64,000 nt of DNA from Gaeumannomyces sp. JS-464 (taxonomy: Eukaryota; Ascomycota; Sordariomycetes; Magnaporthales; Magnaporthaceae), in the NCBI GenBank assembly GCA_002197995.1, contig NGZR01000001.1, positions 2,976,001 to 3,040,000 on the forward strand, given 5' to 3'. The notes below the pieces were generated by a model, which ran no database searches, was not told the origin of the DNA, and saw nothing but the letters and a program-made list of their open reading frames with translations. Position numbers and translations under genes: made by a program. Positions 22,601 through 34,253 of this stretch are shown piece by piece; positions within the stretch are counted from its first letter, which is position 1, and every line of letters starts with the position of its first letter.

Positions 22601-23500
22601 ACAGTGGGGAGCCTCGACTGCTAGTCGCGCGAGCATGGGCTGGTCGGCACTGAATTGGTGATGCTGGAAGAATCACGACACGTCCAACACAAGGTGGCAC
22701 CCGTTCCCTGCCTTGCAAAAGTGGGTCGGAAGGACCAACGGCACTCACCCCACCAAATGCTAGGCCTGTGCCCAGCGTCGAGATAGCGCGCGTGCCCACG
22801 ACCAGCCCAATCCCACGGCAAACGACCTGAGCGGCAAGCAAATCAAGCAATCGATCCGCGGCCAGATAACCGGGGCGTGGATTCGCCGTGGGGAGAGCGC
22901 GATTAGCCCGCATGAAGAGAGCTCTTGGCTCGATATCGCCCAGCCTCTCAACCCAGGTACCCAACCTATGCCGAAGCTTGAGTGGAGGGAGCTCCCGCGA
23001 ACTTTGCATCCCACCTGGGGCACCTAACCCTTTCGGGAAGCTGTACATACGCCAAGAGTTCTCCCACCAGCGGCCTTCCAGAAAAGGGGGCGGCCCCATT
23101 GCGAATCCGACAACCACGCGCCAATGCGACAACGGAGACGGCGACCTCATCGGGAAGCTCGATTCAGGCCCGACTCTGGAGTGCAGCGGCTCATCGCTTG
23201 GTCCTGGGGCAGCTCCACGGACAGCGGCCGAGGTCATTGGCGGGTTTGGAAGCCGCTCGGAGTCCTGCCTTCCCCTTTGATCCCAGGCCAATCGCATCGC
23301 GTAATCGCTCCCCTCCAGCCGGCGATGTTTTGCAAGGGGCCGACCGTGATCACGGCCATAAAAGACGAGCGGCATCCCGCCTCCGCTCTCCGCTCTCCGG
23401 TTGAGCTCTGGACGTAGTCCGCTCCGCCTGTTTCCTCCCCCTGCAGACAAAAGCAAGCCCGCGCTCCCATTCACTTGGTTGACTGCCCAGACAAGACAAC
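19654..23500. other. Boundary from AT-rich to GC-rich DNA; no convincing gene
   Basis: AT-rich to about 20300, then sharply GC-rich without recognisable protein motifs. Open frames on both strands at 22575-23474 look like by-products of high GC: they overlap each other, lack family motifs and run up to the aminopeptidase start. A-rich tracts lie at 21757-21787. The last 100-200 bp before 23501 presumably hold the aminopeptidase promoter, but no clear TATA or CAAT box stands out. Confidence 0.5.
22187..22255 (+). repeat. Imperfect 12-bp tandem repeat (GGGAACAAGAAC)n
   Basis: About five copies of GGGAACAAGAAC/GGGATCAAGAAC in a row, purine-only on one strand except for the C positions. No coding role is seen. 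Confidence 0.8.
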
Positions 23501-24929
23501 ATGCATCTGCACCTCTCCGTCCTCGGCCTCCTGGCTGCCCTGGCCGCCGCCGCCCCGGTTGAGAAGTCGACCGGTCGCCCCGCTTTGGTCTCGGGCGAGA
23601 CTCTTCGGCTTATCAAGACCTCCCCGGAAGACAGCACGTGGGTGACGGAGAAGGAGCTGGAGGAGAACTACATCGAGAAGAACATCAAGTTCATCGACGT
23701 CACCAACGCCGACGCCTCCGAGCTCGCCATCCTATCGGTGCCCTCCGATGCCGACGTCTCGAAGCTCGTCTCGAGGCAGTCGCCATCATACCCAAGCACG
23801 CTGTCTCACCAAACGGAGGCGAACAGGCTGATCGGGACCTCCTCCGTCGCCGGGCCGCAATCCAACCTCCGCGCTCTTACGGGTTTCACAAACCGCCAGT
23901 ACCAAGTGAGCTAGGCAAAAAAAACAAAATAATAAAAAAAAACAGAGACAGAGGAAACATACTAATCTCGCCGAAAACAGTCTGCGAGCGGTGTTGAGGC
24001 GGCAACGTGGCTGTTCAACCAGGCAAAATCCCTTGCGGCGGCGAATCCTGCCATCACGGTGGAGAGGTTCACGCACTCCTTCCGCCAGCCTTCCTTGATT
24101 ATCAAGATTCCCGGCCAGGTCAGTGCTATCTGGCAGCAGCCAAACTGTGGAGGAGCCTTCGACGTCGAACGATCCATCACCCGACTAACCATACTAAACC
24201 CGCGCAACGTAGGTGGCGAGCTCTGTCATCGTCGGTGCGCACTGCGACGGCGTGGGGTCCGGGTCAACGAGGAGAGAGGCCGCCGACGACAACGGCTCCG
24301 GCACCGTCGTCCTCCTCGAGGCGCTCCGCGTCCTGGCCGCCGCCGGCTTCAAGCCCAAGCAGACGCTCGAGTTCCACTGGTACGCCGGCGAGGAAGCTGG
24401 ACTGCTGGGTAGTGCAGACATTTTTAGAAGCTACCGCTCTGCGGGCAAGAAAGTCCTTGCGTACCTCAACCAAGACATGGCCGGCTACTCCCCCTCTAAA
24501 GCCGTGTCGGTCTACACGGACTACGTCGATACCAGCCTGACCGCCTACGTCAGGTGAGCTTCCTCCCTTTTTTTCCCGAACCCCTGAGTCGACGGCAGCA
24601 TGACTGACCAAGATACTAGGCTTATTGCCGCGACCTACTCGGGATCTACTCCGAGCACCTCGAAGTGCGGGTACGGGTGTTCCGACCACGCCTCGGCCCG
24701 GTCCAACGGCTTCCGTAAGTTGCCACTTGGCTCGCACCCGGTGTGGTGGGCTCGACCTTATGCTGACTTTCTTGCCGCAGCCGCTGCCTTCGTCACCGAG
24801 GATGTCTTCGAGAAGACGTCGCCCTACATCCACACTGCCCAGGACACCTACTCGACCATCCAGTGGGACGCCATCCTCCGCCACGTCAAGCTTACTATTG
24901 GTTATCTCGTCGAGGCTTCGTACCTGTAA
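23501..24929 (+). CDS. lap1: Secreted leucine aminopeptidase, M28 family (LAP1-like), five exons
   Basis: Predicted exons 23501-23905, 23981-24118, 24213-24553, 24620-24714 and 24781-24929 join in frame to 375 residues, the usual length for fungal LAP1. Residues 1-18 or so (MHLHLSVLGLLAALAAAAP) form a signal peptide, followed by a propeptide. The zinc and catalytic residues of M28 enzymes can be assigned: His191 (GAHCDG), Asp206 (ADDNGSG), Glu241 and Glu242 (YAGEEAGLLGS), Asp269 (LNQDMAGY) and His344 (YIHTAQD). KCGYGC supplies the conserved cysteine pair. It should release N-terminal residues, preferably Leu, from peptides outside the cell. Introns carry GTGAGC/GTCAGT/GTAAGT donors and good acceptors. 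The family normally reads H-Q-D-S at the first ligand; here it is H-C-D-G. The start is the first ATG before the signal peptide. Confidence 0.93.
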
Positions 24930-25486
24930 GCGGTAAATATACAGCACGCCGTTGGGACGAAGGCTTTGCTGCATGCGTACATAAGCAACCATAGTCTGTA
25001 CATACTTTGTTCATGGTAAATAATTATCATCAAACGCTTTCCGAGCTAGCGGCCGTTGCCATTTCATCAGGAGCAAACGCCGAGCCCCTCGGACCCATAA
25101 ATAAAGCAGAGGTCCCGCAGTAGTTGGGCAGGCTTTGCGATGCGGGCCCGTTCGACGAGCCTGTGGGAGTCCCACTCCGTTGAGGGCATCCGTAGGAAGG
25201 GTTTGCTCATCGGCCTCTTCACATAGACCACCAAAAAAAGCCAACTCATCGGATCCCCTGGCCCACTGTTGATGTATATTAACTACCTGCTTACACGTTC
25301 TACAGCTATTGTGAGGCTGTCGTCTACTCATCTGGCCCTTTGCGCCCCATGAGAATGACACGTCCACCCTGTCAACATTTTTCCCACGATCCGACCCGAG
25401 ATGCCAATCCCAAGCTTCTTGTTCCCTTATACTACAGATGCATGTCCCATAATACTCGTTTCATGCCACACCTCCAGCTCTCATGC
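24930..25486. other. Intergenic region between convergent genes
   Basis: The aminopeptidase (plus) and the disordered-protein gene (minus) converge here. GC is moderate, with no conserved frame; AATAAA-like text at 25098-25104 could serve 3' processing. Confidence 0.5.
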
Positions 25487-27852
25487 TCAATCCTCCTCCA
25501 TCAACGATCGCTCCTGCAGCGCTGTCACATACTCAGTGGCCGCCCTCTTAAAGTCTTCCGTGTCGTTAAATATCACGGTCTTGTTGACGTGACAATGGAA
25601 GTGGAAGACGGAAGCAGGAACGGGACACTTAGCCCCGGCCGGGCAGGGGCGCACATCGGTCCCGGGAATGGGCGTGGTCACGTAGTACACTTGCCCCTCT
25701 TCCTCGGAGGGCCTCAGCGCCTCCTCCATGACGGGGCCCTCAGGCGTCGACGCCACCCGTATCGCTGGAGACTCTGCAGTGGGGTACAAAATGTTGTTCA
25801 GCCGCACTGAGGCCTCCTGGACCTTGACGATGGCTTCGGGGAGATCCACAAGGGCTTGTGACTCACGAGTGCGGTTTCCATGGTAATTCATGTCCTTGTT
25901 GGAAAAGATCATGTTCTGGGCATCCTTGCCGGCCTGTATCGCGGCCTCTATCAGGTCTTGACCCTCGATCATGTCCAGCAGTGCGTCGGCCTCTTGTCTC
26001 GCCGCCTCAGCCTTGCCACCGGGGCCTGTGACCTGGACAGGCCGGCCGTTGTTGGACGGAGCTGCGTCAGCCGCCTGACCCTTCGTGGTAGCCGCAACCT
26101 GTCCCTGGCCGCTGCTCTGATAAGCTTGCTTCTCTCCGATTCGAGGGAATCCGCCTGTAGGCAGGCTGACCGCAGACCGCTTGAAATCACGGACAGACGG
26201 AATGGGAAGATGCATGCCATGAAGTCCTGTATGGCCAGCGGGCTGGCGGGTGGGCCGTGGTGAAGCTGCGGGCTGTGAGGAATGGGTGTGAGCGGACGCC
26301 GTCGTTTTCGGGAAATAAGGAGGGTGAGAGCCCGGCGGTGCTGGAGAACTTGTCGCTTGGACAGTGGCGGACCCATCCTCGCCAACATGGAGCTCGAGCT
26401 TCCTCACCTGCGATGCCGCCTCTCCGTTCCCACCGGTCTGCTTGTGCAGAAACGCAGCGGTGTTGCTGCGCGACGTGAGCCCGCTAAGGTTTACGAGCCC
26501 GGTGTGGCTGCCCAGGGTGTCGGGCGGCGGTTGGTTAGGGGCGCTCTGGTTACTTCCATGGGCGCCGATTTTCGGCCAGCGCCCGGCCCCCGCCGCGGAC
26601 GGAAGCGACACGCGTCCTGCTTCGCCTGGCTTTGCAGCGCCTGTGGGGTGAGATTGAGTGGCAGGCTGATTCTGTGAGAGCTTTGGCCGCTTCTCCCCAT
26701 TCTCGCCTGTCGTCGCAGACCCTGGAGGCGGCGAGGTCGCCTCCCTCTTACCAGGCGTACCATCCGCATCTGTTTGGCCCAATAGGTGAGACGTCTCCGT
26801 GTGGCCGAGACGGGGGACATTGGGCGCAAGCTGAGTACCTGACGCACCAGGCACAACAGTGCTAGTACCTTTTGCGAGCTGTCTGGGGTTGATTGTGCCT
26901 TGAGACTGGTGGTCCGTTGGTCCAAAGGCATTACGCATGCCAGGGTGGAAACCGCCGACTGCGAATTGAGGAAGCTGGGCAGCTTCGTAGGCCTGCTTAA
27001 AGACTTCCAGAGCATTGCGATGCTCCTCTTGGGCCGTGTTCGAGCCAGGAACCGTGTGAGCCATGTCGCCGTCCTTGCGCGTCGGTATGCTAGTGGCGGT
27101 TCCCTCGGATTCCTGAGCGGGACGGGCGGTGCCAGGCTTGTCAGTTGCTGGTATCTTTCCGTTGCTGACGCTTGAGGGGGCCGCTACGCGCTGGCTCGAT
27201 GGTATCGTTTGGTTGCTGGCTCTGGGGCCTGATGGACGGAAGGCGGCGGTCTGAGCAGCGAGTGGATTTGGGACAGAGCCAGCATTTGGAGCCGCGAGGA
27301 AGCCAGCAGAGGCTGCAATGGGATTGGAAGCCGCACGATGGTCCAATCGAGCTGGAGTCTCGGCTTGGACCGGAGCTTGGGTTGCCAGATGTGCAGTCGA
27401 TGTTTGGGCAGGCGCGAGAGCAGGTCGAAAGGCTGCAGAAGTGGTGGCAGGACTACTGGTTTGCCGAGCGACGCTGCTGGCAGTGAGGTTCTGCGGTGCT
27501 CGTGGCGATCCAGCAACATCACCAGCATCCGGTGCTTCGTCTTCCTCCTCCTCTTCGTCATCCTCATCCTCATCCTCTTCCGGGTCAGCTGAATCGCCCA
27601 GGAGTGGCTGGCCGTTAGCCTTCCTCTTTTTGTTGATATCGGCGACCTGCTGACGGAACCCAGGATTGCGGAAACCGAGAGAGCCCTCTTTATTTTTCTT
27701 TCTGAGATACGACACCTGGTTCAGCTCAAATGGGCCTCGGCTGGCTCTGGGAATTTGGCTTGGAATTCATCTCGAATGACGGCGTTCGCGTATCTCGCAT
27801 CGAGGCGTTTCCGCACAAACTCCTCTTGCTCCAGCGAGTAGCGGCGAACCAT
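25487..27852 (-). CDS. Long, mostly disordered protein with conserved N-terminal block; apparent frameshift near residue 37
   Basis: From the ATG at 27852-27850 one frame reads a charged, helix-like block (YSLEQEEFVRKRLDARYANA, then RDEFQAKFPE) and stops at 27724. A frame offset by one base opens at 27766, continues the block (SRGPFELNQVSYLRKKNK) and runs 740 codons to 25487. No GT...AG intron fits the short overlap, so a one-base indel (mutation or sequencing error) is likely near 27740-27755. The N-terminus resembles small HTH domains of fungal regulators. Then come an acidic run (EEDEDEDDEEEEEDE), a roughly 450-residue Ala/Pro/Ser/Gln-rich region, and an ordered C-terminus with a helical stretch (EADALLDMIEGQDLIEAAIQ) and CPAGAKCPVPASVFHFHCHV. 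Function unknown; a nuclear DNA-associated role is a guess. Confidence 0.7.
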
Positions 27853-28612
27853 GGTTCCAATGGCAAGCGGTAGGATGGCGCGTCAAAGAATTATGGATGA
27901 TCAGATCAGTGTGGCTCAAGGAAGGCAGGAGGTGGTGATGGTTGCGTAGTGGACAGGAAGCCGCGCTGAATTGGTGGTAGTGGCTGTGGGGATGGGAGGT
28001 TGTTGGAATATCAACGGAAGCTGCGATAAATTTTCTTGGGGAAAGTGCTTTGGTTCCTTGGGCAATGATTTTGGGCCTGAAAAGTTTCGTCCGAGGAAGG
28101 AGCGACTTGAGACTTTGGAAACCTCTGATTGGCAAAGAGCTAGGCGCATTGCACAGGCAACGATTTTCGATAGGAAGACACCGCAACATGCAAACAACGT
28201 CAGGAGTTATTACCAGACGCTTGGTATTTCGGGAATATTCTCTAAACATTACTTTTCCCGTCTTAAGTTGTCTCTTCTTTTCGTGACTTTCCCTTGTTGT
28301 ATTTCCTAACATCTTTCTAATGCCAGTAGACTATAATTTCAAGATCACAAGAAGAAATACAGTAGTACTACCTAGGTAAGTACTTATCGAGGTGTAGCTG
28401 ATTCTCTCTTCGGAAGTGATACGTGATATCTTAGGGGACCTAGTATCTTCTGCAACAGACCACTGGCAGCCATTTAGGTAGGCACCTAGGCACGACGCCT
28501 AAGCAAAAGTGCTGCAGGTAGACAACGTTAATTGCAGCCCCTGAACCTGCATTGGAGCTCTCTTCATCCAAATATCATTCCCCATATTTTATATTATTTC
28601 ATATTTCCTGTA
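27853..28612. other. Upstream region of the disordered-protein gene; edge of GC island
   Basis: GC falls steadily towards the transposon at 28613. Short frames on both strands show no family motifs. Repeated ACCTAGGTA/TAGGTAGG words (about 28370-28490) are common in fungal intergenic DNA. Confidence 0.5.
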
Positions 28613-28923
28613 ACGTGGTTCACAAGCGAGTGGCGCACCCACACCCGACCTCCAGTTAATTAACTCGTATGCTAAGCTAACAATGCTAGGAATCCATTTG
28701 AACTACTTGGAATTGTATATATCGAACATTTTTACCTTTTTTTTAACAGGTGCGCGTATTATGTCCGGTTTTGCCGCAAATGCCATATTATTAACGAATT
28801 ATCGTTGCTTTCTTTTTAACTTTTATAATCGCGCATTTTTATTATAATTATTTATTTAGCTTTTTTACTTTAAAACATTTCGTACTTTTTTAATAATAAG
28901 TAATTTTTTTTAATCGAATACGT

Positions 28924-28965
<42 letters not shown>

Positions 28966-30925
28966 GCTTTTTAGCGTTTGTTTAATATTTTATTCGCTTT
29001 TTTAAACATAAATATTTTAATTTAAAAAAAACCATTTTAAGCATTATCGTTTTCGCTTTTTTTATAACGTAATTTATTAGTAAACGATACACATTAGCAA
29101 AGGACACACCCAAACCCGACCTCCAAATAATTAACGCGCATGCCAACTTAAAAACGCCGGAAATCCATTTAAACTACTTAAAACTATATACATCGAACAT
29201 TTTTACTTTTTCCTAGCAAATGCGCGTATTATGTCCGGTTTTGCCGTAAATGCCATATCGCTAACGAATTATCGTCGCCTTTTATTTTTAACCTTTACGG
29301 TCGGGCATTTCTTATTATAACTATTTATTTAGCTTTTACTAGTTTAAAACATTTCGTACCTTTTCGATAGTAAGTAACCTTTTAAGTTAAACATGTGTTT
29401 TTTTAGCCTTTTAGCGTTTGCTTAACGTTTTGTTCGTTTTGCGTAGCGAAGCAACTTCGGCTTTAAAAAAGGCCATTTAATGTATAATCGAATTCGTTCT
29501 TTTCGCAAGCTGGTTTACAACCGCTAATATAAGTGTCGAAAAACTGCTTCGATAATTGAAAATCCGAATTTTAATATGTTTAAATTGCGAAGTTGCTTTT
29601 TTAACTATTTGCAGCGTTTTAAAAGTTTAAAATTCGGGGTTATTTAAAAGCGTTTTCGAGGGAGTTAAAGTCCGTAACTTTACATCCAGCTTTTTTAAAA
29701 CCAAATCCGAATTAAAAAAAGCAAAGCTAGCTTTTCGGAAACCTTTTCGGATATTTCCCTTTATTATAAAGTTAAAAAATGCCGCTTTAAACGCTAAAAG
29801 GAACTTAACTTTAATTACGTAATTAACGTGCGACTTTATTAAATTTTCGATTTATTAATTATACGCTTTTTTAAAAAGCCAAAAACATTTAACGTTAAAT
29901 GGTTAAAAAAAGTAAAACGAATGTAAAGGCATGCAAAGCGTAATAATATTATATTTTTAATAGTAAAGCTTAAAATCCGTCAAATAGTAGCTTTTGTAAC
30001 CGTCCAGGATTAATAAACGATAAAATCCCGTAAAACGAGCTGCAATATGTTTATCGAAATGCTAAATCTATTTTAAACCGAGTTCGTTCGTAATCCACCC
30101 GTTAACGCTCGTTATAATAACTTAATTACGTGGAAAATCGGTTTTCGAATACTAATTAGCTAAATAATATTGCCTTTTAACGATAATAAAAAAAGGACCG
30201 TTTAACCGCAATTGTTAACCTTTTAAATAATTATAGCCTATTTCCGGTTATTAAGTTAAACCAGCTTAATTTTACCACGGCTTTCCGATATTGTAATAAT
30301 TATAACGGCGGCGATTATGCTTATAAAAAAGCCGGTTTCGTCGAAATTATAAATATTATTATCCAAAATGCCATATTTAACCATAATGTTTCGTATAAAG
30401 TTGAACTACGCAAAAATAAGCTTAGGATTTTCGCATTTAGCCTTTTAGTAATCGTACTTTCGAATTTAACGCGTACCGAGCTTTGCGCGGCGTTTAACGA
30501 AATTTGCGATTTAGTTTTTACTAACGGCGCCCGCGTCGCATTTAGCGAGTAATCGATTAGCTATATTTTTAACGCTAAATAGCTAGGGAGGAAATGCGCG
30601 AAAATCCAGCTTAAATATGTATTTAACAAACGCTTTCTTTTCGGATTTCGTTAATTTTCGTAATTTAGGCACTTAATCGCGTTAAGCAAATTGGCTAACG
30701 CGTTAGCAACGTAACGTGGTTTTAAAAACGTTATAAATTTTTGCTGCTAAACGCACATTTAACGTTGGATTAAATTGGATTGCCCGTATAATAAAAACAA
30801 TTTTAGCTTCGCTAAATGTTAACGCCATTTATAGTTGTTAAAAATTAAGGTTAAAAGTGGAAAACGCGAATTACGATGGAAAACGCGCCATTTGCTTATG
30901 TGCGCCATTTACTTGTAAACCACGT
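28613..30925 (-). mobile_element. Second pogo/Fot1 copy with a duplicated left end, strongly RIP-mutated
   Basis: The left end (ACGTGGTTCACAAGCGAGTGG) and right end (reverse complement ACGTGGTTTACAAGTAAATGG) are inverted repeats flanked by TA (28611-28612, 30926-30927). The span is 2313 bp, about 450 bp longer than the copy at 2990-10238. The extra is a second version of the first ~460 bp: 28613 to about 29084 and again from about 29085, where a degraded left end (AGCAAAGGACACACCCAAAC) restarts. The remainder matches 8600-10238 throughout with C-to-T and G-to-A changes, including the transposase blocks on the minus strand (GTCCAGGATTAATAAACG at about 30001). Confidence 0.8.
28925..28962 (+). 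repeat. Homopolymer tract of 38 T
   Basis: The other pogo copies have only 7 T at this place (after ATACGTG or ACATGTG). Either local slippage or an insertion with a poly-A tail on the minus strand could explain it. Confidence 0.9.
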
Positions 30926-33006
30926 TACCCGAAAAATTTTCCGTTAACATTAAAATTTAAAGTAATTAAATTTTTTTATTAATTTAACCGTTATTATACG
31001 TAATTAGTTTTCTTTTTATAGTTTTTAAACCGTATAACTCCCGTTTTTTTTATATTAAAATGCTAAATCTTTCCGCTATTTTTAGCGAAAGGTAATTGCT
31101 TTAAGCCCCGCTATCGATTATAACGTTAAACCTTTTTTTATACCGTAATACAATTATTAAATGTTAATATTAATCGGCGTTCGTAGCGGTTAAAGTTTTT
31201 AACTATTGTTATAGTTTATTTCGTGCTTTATTTTTAGGTGGATTTTTTAGTTTTTTATTTTGCAAGGTGCTTTCCCCTTGTTTACGGGCATTTCGAACCG
31301 TATTAAACTATCGGTTTAAGCTTTTATTATTTCCTTTATATGCATTTTGCATTTTGGTTTTTTATATTTGTAATATATTAGGACTTTTAATATGTATAAC
31401 ATTAATTGCGTTAGTAATAGTGCGAAAACGGCTACGAATTGTTAGTAATCCACTTTTTTAAACTTTTATTTTAAAAGCTGTTAATTTCGTTTTAAATGCT
31501 TAACCGGCCTTTTAATATTCCTTTTAAAAAAGTCGTTTTTTAATTTAGCCGTTAAATGCTACTAGCATTTGTTTTATTGTGCATTTTGTTTAAAAAAGCT
31601 CGACATATTTTGCTAAATCGATTTTTAAATCCAGATAATCAAGTGGATGTTTTTCCGTGTTTCGGTGTCCTACTACTAGCGTTTTGTCGTAAAATTCGCT
31701 GTAATACGTTACAGTTTAATCATTTTAAAACTAATTTAAAAACTAGCCGTTAAAAAAAAAACCGGTTCGTTTTATATAATTCTTTTAATTAGTTTAGGTT
31801 AATCCTAAAACCATCGGTCGTTTTTCGAAAACTTAAACGAAATATAAACGTTAAAACCGTTTGCTTATATTTTTGGCCTTTTTTAAATGATTTTTTAAAT
31901 GGGTTTATTTTAAAAGTTTTTAACTGTTTAACTCGTTAATATTACTTACGGCCGAGTTGAAATTTGCGAAATCGGTAATAAATTATTAAAAGTTCGAAAG
32001 GTTTCGTTACTTATCGTTTCCCTTTTTTTTATAAACGTTTTAATTTTTAAATTCCTTTAATTTTTCGTGCGATTTAAGCAATAGCGTCGTTCTCCTTTTT
32101 AAACTTCGTAAGTTTGCTAATAATGCGTTATTCGCTTTTGCTATTATATTTAAACCTAATAAAGCCTTTGTTAAGTTTTTACGCATTATAGCTAGCTTTC
32201 GTTCAAAGTACTATTTTAATACATTTTTATTAAATTAATGCATTAAACACGAATTTTTATAAAAATAAATCCAGCTAAACGCTATCCCGGGGCACCAATT
32301 ATCTTCCTTTTTGTTTTTTGCTTTACGAGTTACTACTGCTTAACGCTTGTTGCGTTATAAAGAGTTTTTTTAATGTGGCCCGTTTAACTACATTTAAAAC
32401 ATTTCCCGTTTTTCAGGTTTTAAAACCTAACCTTTTTTTAATGCGTAACCCTCGCGTTAAAATCCATAAATCCAAAATGTGTTTTTAACGCTATAAATTA
32501 TTATTATTTAGCTTTTTTTAATTTGCTTTATTTTATACCACAGTTTTAAATTATTATTTTCTTTTTTAATTTCCGTTTATATAGCTTATCGGTAATCCTA
32601 ACGGCTGTTATAACGTATTTAATAAAGGTTTTTAACCGTTCGACTTTAACTATTTCGTTTTTTACGTCGTTTTGCAAGCCGTTATAAAAATGGGTAATTT
32701 TAATTTGGTTGGTTTAATCGAGTTTGTTAGTAAATCGCTAAAACTTCGAAACGTAAATCGACGTTACCCTTTTTTATCAAAGCTAAAATAGCTTTTTTCG
32801 GCCATTTGTTATTCGTTAATTTATTTAAACATTTTAGCGATTTTTTTCCCGAACCGGTTAAAACTAGCGAATACGACCTTCGTATTTTCGCTAAACTTGT
32901 CGTATTATTTTTAAATAGTTTACCTATATAAGTTCGAACTGGTTTTTAACTTTACCGTTTAAACGCGTATTGGTATAAGCAACTTTTTATTTTTCTCGTT
33001 TGAAAC

Positions 33007-33179
33007 TGTTATAAGGTAGCCCGAAGGTGGTCGCTTAAAAGCCCAGGAAAGGTGATAAATAAAGCTAACGAAGGAAAAGATTTACCTGCCGGAGGCCCGA
33101 AGCTACGAAAGGGACTATATACAAGCCACAAGGCAAAGCCTTAGCATTAAAATTGGGCTACCAGGCCCAATCTATAACA
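33007..33179. repeat. Solo LTR, 173 bp, with 5-bp target duplication
   Basis: Begins TGTTATAAGGTAGCCCG and ends GGGCTACCAGGCCC-AATCTATAACA, so the termini are inverted (TGTTATA/TATAACA and GTAGCCC/GGGCTAC). Flanks GAAAC (33002-33006) and AAAAC (33180-33184) differ by one transition. It is less AT-rich than the gypsy remnant it interrupts. No related copy was noticed in the window. Confidence 0.75.
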
Positions 33180-33387
33180 AAAACAAACTTAACAAAATAA
33201 AAAGTATTTTTTGCATTTAGTAAAAAAAATCCTTAGCTTCCTTTTTTTTCCATTGTATTTATTAAACGTGGGGAATTTATATTTAAGCATTGTAAGTTTC
33301 AGTTATTTATTTTTACTTACCTCGAACTTTTCGGTTAAAGCTTTAAAAAAGTTAAAAGCGTTAATTGTAACACTAACGTTAAATATA

Positions 33388-33437
33388 TTACTTACTTATT
33401 TACTTACTTATTTACTTACTTATTTACTTACTTACTT
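33388..33437 (+). repeat. Tandem repeat of TTACTTACTTAT (about four units)
   Basis: A 12-bp period made of TTAC, TTAC, TTAT tetramers, with no interruptions seen. Confidence 0.9.
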
Positions 33438-33600
33438 TTTTAACACTTTTTTTAAAAAAAAAAAAATCCTGCCAAACCCGTTATTAGCTCCTATTAAAGA
33501 ATACAGATATTTTTGGTACTGGTTTTACCAAAATGAGTTAAAATCGTTATATAGGCTTTAACAAACCATTTAGCTTTATTTATTTACGTTTATCCGTTTC

Positions 33601-34253
33601 CTTTTAATAACAATAACGGCGACGTAATTAGGCTAAAAGTGTAAAAAAAAAAGGCTGGCAAAGGTTTCAGGGTGCCTACCGTTAGCTAAAAAAAAAAAAG
33701 GGCTTGCACCCGTCGCAGCCCAAAACGCGTTTCGCGCGCGCCATTTTTTAACACCCGTGGTTTTAACCTTTTCGTATTACCAGGTTAACCGTTTTTTAAC
33801 TTTTTTATCGCTTTCGTTTCGCGGGACGACACGCGACGAAACGATTTCGAACGTATAAAAAAATTACTGGCTGGTAAACAATTAAATATTTCGAACAATA
33901 TGCGGCTCGGCCGCCGCCGTCCCCCGCCTTACGCGACTCTTTTTTAGTCGACCGCATTTAACAATACGTACAGCGTAAAATTGGCCTGCCTAAGCACGCA
34001 TATAGCCTGCCTATATACGCACGCGCAAAATTTGCTTAACTGCACGCGCTTTTATTTATTGCCACGCCGGGTTATACTGATATATAGGTGGTATCGCACG
34101 TGTAAAATTTTCGCGCGACTTTATTTGCCAGCACAACCGTATCGGTTTAACTTGCACCACGCTGGCAAACCGCGCAGCCTATTATCCACGCGATAAAACG
34201 CATAAGGAAAATACCAGGTTGGAATTTGGCCTTCCAGTCTTCCAACTTTTTTT
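33601..34253. other. Mixed-composition spacer, no gene recognised
   Basis: AT-rich with GC pockets (CGCGCGCGCC near 33737; GGCTCGGCCGCCGCCG near 33904). Short plus-strand frames around 33981-34196 show no motifs. Confidence 0.5.

Larger units (their letters stand above)
30930..33600 (-). mobile_element. Second copy of the leftmost gypsy family, protease to gag, decayed
   Basis: On the minus strand, about 31080-31140 reads VIIDSGAxSNYLSLK, the protease active site. At about 32370-32415 KNGKCFKCSxTG is the gag zinc knuckle, homologous to 1321-1372. The gag part (32500-33240) aligns with 1480-2010, sharing TTTTGCATTTAGTAAAAAA at 1983 and 33206. A solo LTR interrupts gag at 33007-33179. No frame survives. 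Confidence 0.7.

Noticed and set aside
22575..23474. 299-codon minus-strand frame upstream of the aminopeptidase
   Set aside because: No domain or signal, overlapping long frames on both strands, and position in the promoter of the aminopeptidase; typical by-product of GC-rich DNA.
24264..24992. 242-codon minus-strand frame
   Set aside because: Antisense to aminopeptidase exons 3-5; no motif.
31267..31753. Hydrophobic small frames resembling membrane peptides
   Set aside because: Low-complexity Leu/Ile/Phe from AT-rich DNA on the strand opposite the gypsy remnant.
33388..33437. Tandem repeat considered as a CRISPR-like or telomeric array
   Set aside because: No spacers, and the TTAC/TTAT unit is not the fungal telomere repeat TTAGGG; it is a plain minisatellite.
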